Notes under the pieces: model-generated | What the model was told of the DNA's origin: nothing | What the model saw: only the letters and a program-made list of their open reading frames with translations | The model's database searches: none | Assembly: GCA_012841225.1 (NCBI GenBank) | Contig: DUVD01000086.1 | Location: forward strand, 1 to 5,557 | Reading direction: 5' to 3' | DNA: 5,557 nucleotides | Source of the DNA: Fibrobacter sp. | Lineage (GTDB): Bacteria > Fibrobacterota > Fibrobacteria > Fibrobacterales > Fibrobacteraceae | Translations under genes and position numbers: made by a program | Shown here: positions 3,779 to 5,557 of the stretch, piece after piece | Numbering within the stretch: the first letter of the stretch is position 1 | How the letters are laid out: each line of letters begins with the position of its first letter

Positions 3779-5557
3779 ATGCAACCAGAAGCCCTTCGAT
3801 TAAGTGAAATCACCATTTCTAACTTGCGTTCTATTCGGCGAGAGACTTTTCCTCTTAGTTGTTTTACTGCTTTGATAGGATATAATAACGCTGGCAAGAC
3901 CAATATTTTAATGGGAATCAGGTGGCTTTTATCTCATTTTACTTTAAATGGGTCTTATTTTGACGACGCCAAAAAACCGGTCGAGGTGGAGGGTCTTTTT
4001 GAAGGCATTTCAGACGCCGTACTAAAAAGACTAGGCGAAGAGCAGGCAGACGCGCTTTTGCCTTACTTAATGCGCGGCGTTTTACGAGTAAAAAAAGTCC
4101 AACGCGTGCCAGGAGACTCTAAAGAAAATCTTGAAATGATGGTTTTTGTGCCTCCTCAGAGAAGAAAAGAGCGTCGAGTTTGGGAACCCGCCTCTTTTGC
4201 GTTTTTGCAGGCTTTTGAGCGCGTTTTCCCTGCACCTATAACTATATGGGACTTTGAAGGGAACAAGGCGTTCACGAGGCTCCTTCATGAAATATTTAAG
4301 CCATTAGAACGTCGTTTTGGAAACGAATTTAACGGTTTAATTTCAAAATTTAGTGATCTCCTTTCTCCGACGAGTGAGATGCAAGCCAAAGAAATTAGAA
4401 GTTTTGATCGCGATGTGAATGAAAACTTACGCCCGCTATTTCCTAGTGTCAAAGTGGAGTTATCGATACCCACGCCCACGTTAGAAACCTTTTTACAAGC
4501 GGCTACTCTTAAGGTTATGGATGATGATGACGGCTTTGAGAGAAATATCGAAAGTATGGGAGCGGGCTCGCAACGCGCCATCCAAATGGCCCTTGTGCGC
4601 TACCTTGCCGAAATAAAAAAACACCATAATAACCATTACCTAAGTCGAAAACTTCTTTTGGTCGATTCTCCAGAATTATTTTTACACCCTCAGGCAGTGG
4701 AATTGGTGCGTGTCGCCCTTAAAAATCTTTCTAATGAAGGGTTTCAAGTTATTTTTGCAACACACTCCGCCCAAATGGTCACAAGCGAAGACGTCAGTAC
4801 ATCTCTTTTAATTCGAAAAAATCGCGAGCGCGGGACCTTTATGCGAAAGCGAATGGAAGACGCTGTTCACCAAGTAGTACAAGATGCGCCGAGCCAATTG
4901 CAAATGCTCTTCTCACTTTCTAATAGCAATGAACTCCTGTTTGCCGATTACGTGCTTTTAACAGAAGGCAAAACAGAATGGCGTGTGCTTCCCGTCTTAT
5001 TTGAAAAAGTGACAGGGCAATCATTTGCGTTAATCAAATGCGCTTTGGTGCGCCAAGGCGGCGTTAGCAATACGCGAAAAAGCATGCAGGTGTTAACAGC
5101 CATGGATATGCCCGTTAGGGCCATTGTCGACTTAGACTATGCCTTTAATAATGCAGTGCACGATGGTTTTTTAGATAGAAAAGACCCCGATTTAAAGTAC
5201 TGCATGGATTTATTTAAAACGCTTGCTCTTCAAGAAAAAATTCGCTTAGTCAATGGAGTTCCAGTGACTAAGCACTCCAGAATGAGTGCCTCGCAAGCCT
5301 TTGCTATGATGGCCTCTATGCCAGAAGCAAAAAAACCACTCAAGAGCATTCATGCAAAACTCCGCTACAGGGGAATTTGGATTTGGACAAACGGGGCTAT
5401 CGAAGAGCACCTCGGGCTCGATGGGAAAAATGAAAAGTGCTGGAGTAATTTTATAGACCGAATCAAAAAAGGTCGCATCGAAAAAATAGTACCGGATTAC
5501 GCAAGCCTTGAAGAACTTTGCAAATGGATTATTGAAGGAAGCCAGAGCTGTAATTAA
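3779..5557 (+). CDS. OLD-family ATP-dependent nuclease (AAA/ABC-type ATPase plus TOPRIM domain)
   Basis: A complete 592-residue protein ending on the last base of the window. The OLD family (P2 Old, GajA of Gabija and relatives) combines an SMC-like ATPase with a metal-dependent TOPRIM nuclease; many members act against phage. The N-terminal ATPase shows SEITISNLRSIR (9-20), Walker A GYNNAGKT (34-41), an ABC-like signature GAGSQ (261-265), Walker B LLLVDSPE (292-299, Asp296) and H-loop ATHS (327-330). The usual Glu after the Walker B Asp is Ser297. The TOPRIM domain shows LLTEGKTEWRVLP (393-405, Glu396), VDLD (450-453) and a late GAIEEHL (539-545) matching the metal-binding LE motif of the family. 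The start is the first ATG after an in-frame stop (3767-3769) and directly precedes the first beta-strand of the fold, but it has no Shine-Dalgarno, unlike mscL, galE and the mannanase locus. Its class is unknown: a UvrD-like helicase next door would make it Gabija, a reverse transcriptase a retron, and neither a stand-alone OLD. The window ends at its stop codon, so partners cannot be seen. Confidence 0.88.
   Translation: MQPEALRLSEITISNLRSIRRETFPLSCFTALIGYNNAGKTNILMGIRWLLSHFTLNGSYFDDAKKPVEVEGLFEGISDAVLKRLGEEQADALLPYLMRGVLRVKKVQRVPGDSKENLEMMVFVPPQRRKERRVWEPASFAFLQAFERVFPAPITIWDFEGNKAFTRLLHEIFKPLERRFGNEFNGLISKFSDLLSPTSEMQAKEIRSFDRDVNENLRPLFPSVKVELSIPTPTLETFLQAATLKVMDDDDGFERNIESMGAGSQRAIQMALVRYLAEIKKHHNNHYLSRKLLLVDSPELFLHPQAVELVRVALKNLSNEGFQVIFATHSAQMVTSEDVSTSLLIRKNRERGTFMRKRMEDAVHQVVQDAPSQLQMLFSLSNSNELLFADYVLLTEGKTEWRVLPVLFEKVTGQSFALIKCALVRQGGVSNTRKSMQVLTAMDMPVRAIVDLDYAFNNAVHDGFLDRKDPDLKYCMDLFKTLALQEKIRLVNGVPVTKHSRMSASQAFAMMASMPEAKKPLKSIHAKLRYRGIWIWTNGAIEEHLGLDGKNEKCWSNFIDRIKKGRIEKIVPDYASLEELCKWIIEGSQSCN

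Noticed and set aside
4082..4581. Two antisense open frames inside the OLD gene
   Set aside because: They are embedded opposite a continuous conserved reading frame and have no signals of their own.
1..5557. tRNA or rRNA genes, CRISPR arrays, transposases, insertion sequence ends, known riboswitches
   Set aside because: I looked for cloverleaf-like segments, regularly spaced repeats, transposase motifs and terminal inverted repeats and saw none.

Overview
This window looks like chromosomal DNA of an AT-leaning, Gram-negative, plant-polysaccharide-degrading bacterium. Two secreted-type glycoside hydrolases (a GH5-like 3' end and a GH26 mannanase) lie a few hundred bases apart. The mannanase ends in a small beta-rich C-terminal domain of the kind seen in Fibrobacter and in organisms with type IX secretion-style tails. 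A Fibrobacterota-like gut or rumen organism is my best guess. It is inferred from protein style only, and Bacteroidota-like lineages cannot be excluded.

Layout: (1) 2-172, 3' end of a GH5-like cellulase, closed by a strong intrinsic terminator (195-226). (2) 321-785, mscL, a complete large-conductance mechanosensitive channel with its own Shine-Dalgarno and terminator (804-836). (3) 946-2413, a GH26 endo-beta-mannanase locus that appears broken. A signal peptide plus the first part of a CBM6/CBM35-like module (946-1146) stops, and the catalytic domain resumes one frame over (1148-2413). Most of the binding module seems to be missing. (4) 2438-2468, a bidirectional terminator between convergent genes. 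It contains the stop codon of galE (2463-3437, minus strand), which is read from an excellent extended -10 promoter. (5) 3438-3778, a 341-base gap with two TATAAT boxes, a dyad and a textbook plus-strand terminator that has no gene in front of it; this is a candidate small RNA or a regulated leader. (6) 3779-5557, a complete OLD-family ATPase-TOPRIM nuclease, a likely anti-phage or DNA-maintenance protein, whose stop codon is the last three bases of the window.

The genes do not form one operon. Each has its own signals. The GH5 and GH26 genes fit a shared role in (galacto)mannan and glucan breakdown, and GalE could handle galactose or supply UDP-galactose for the envelope. MscL is housekeeping osmotic protection. 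The OLD nuclease is functionally unrelated and is the gene here most likely to belong to an accessory defence unit continuing beyond the right edge. The most notable observations are the disrupted mannanase, the orphan transcript candidate before the OLD gene, and the Ser in place of the usual Walker B glutamate of the OLD protein.
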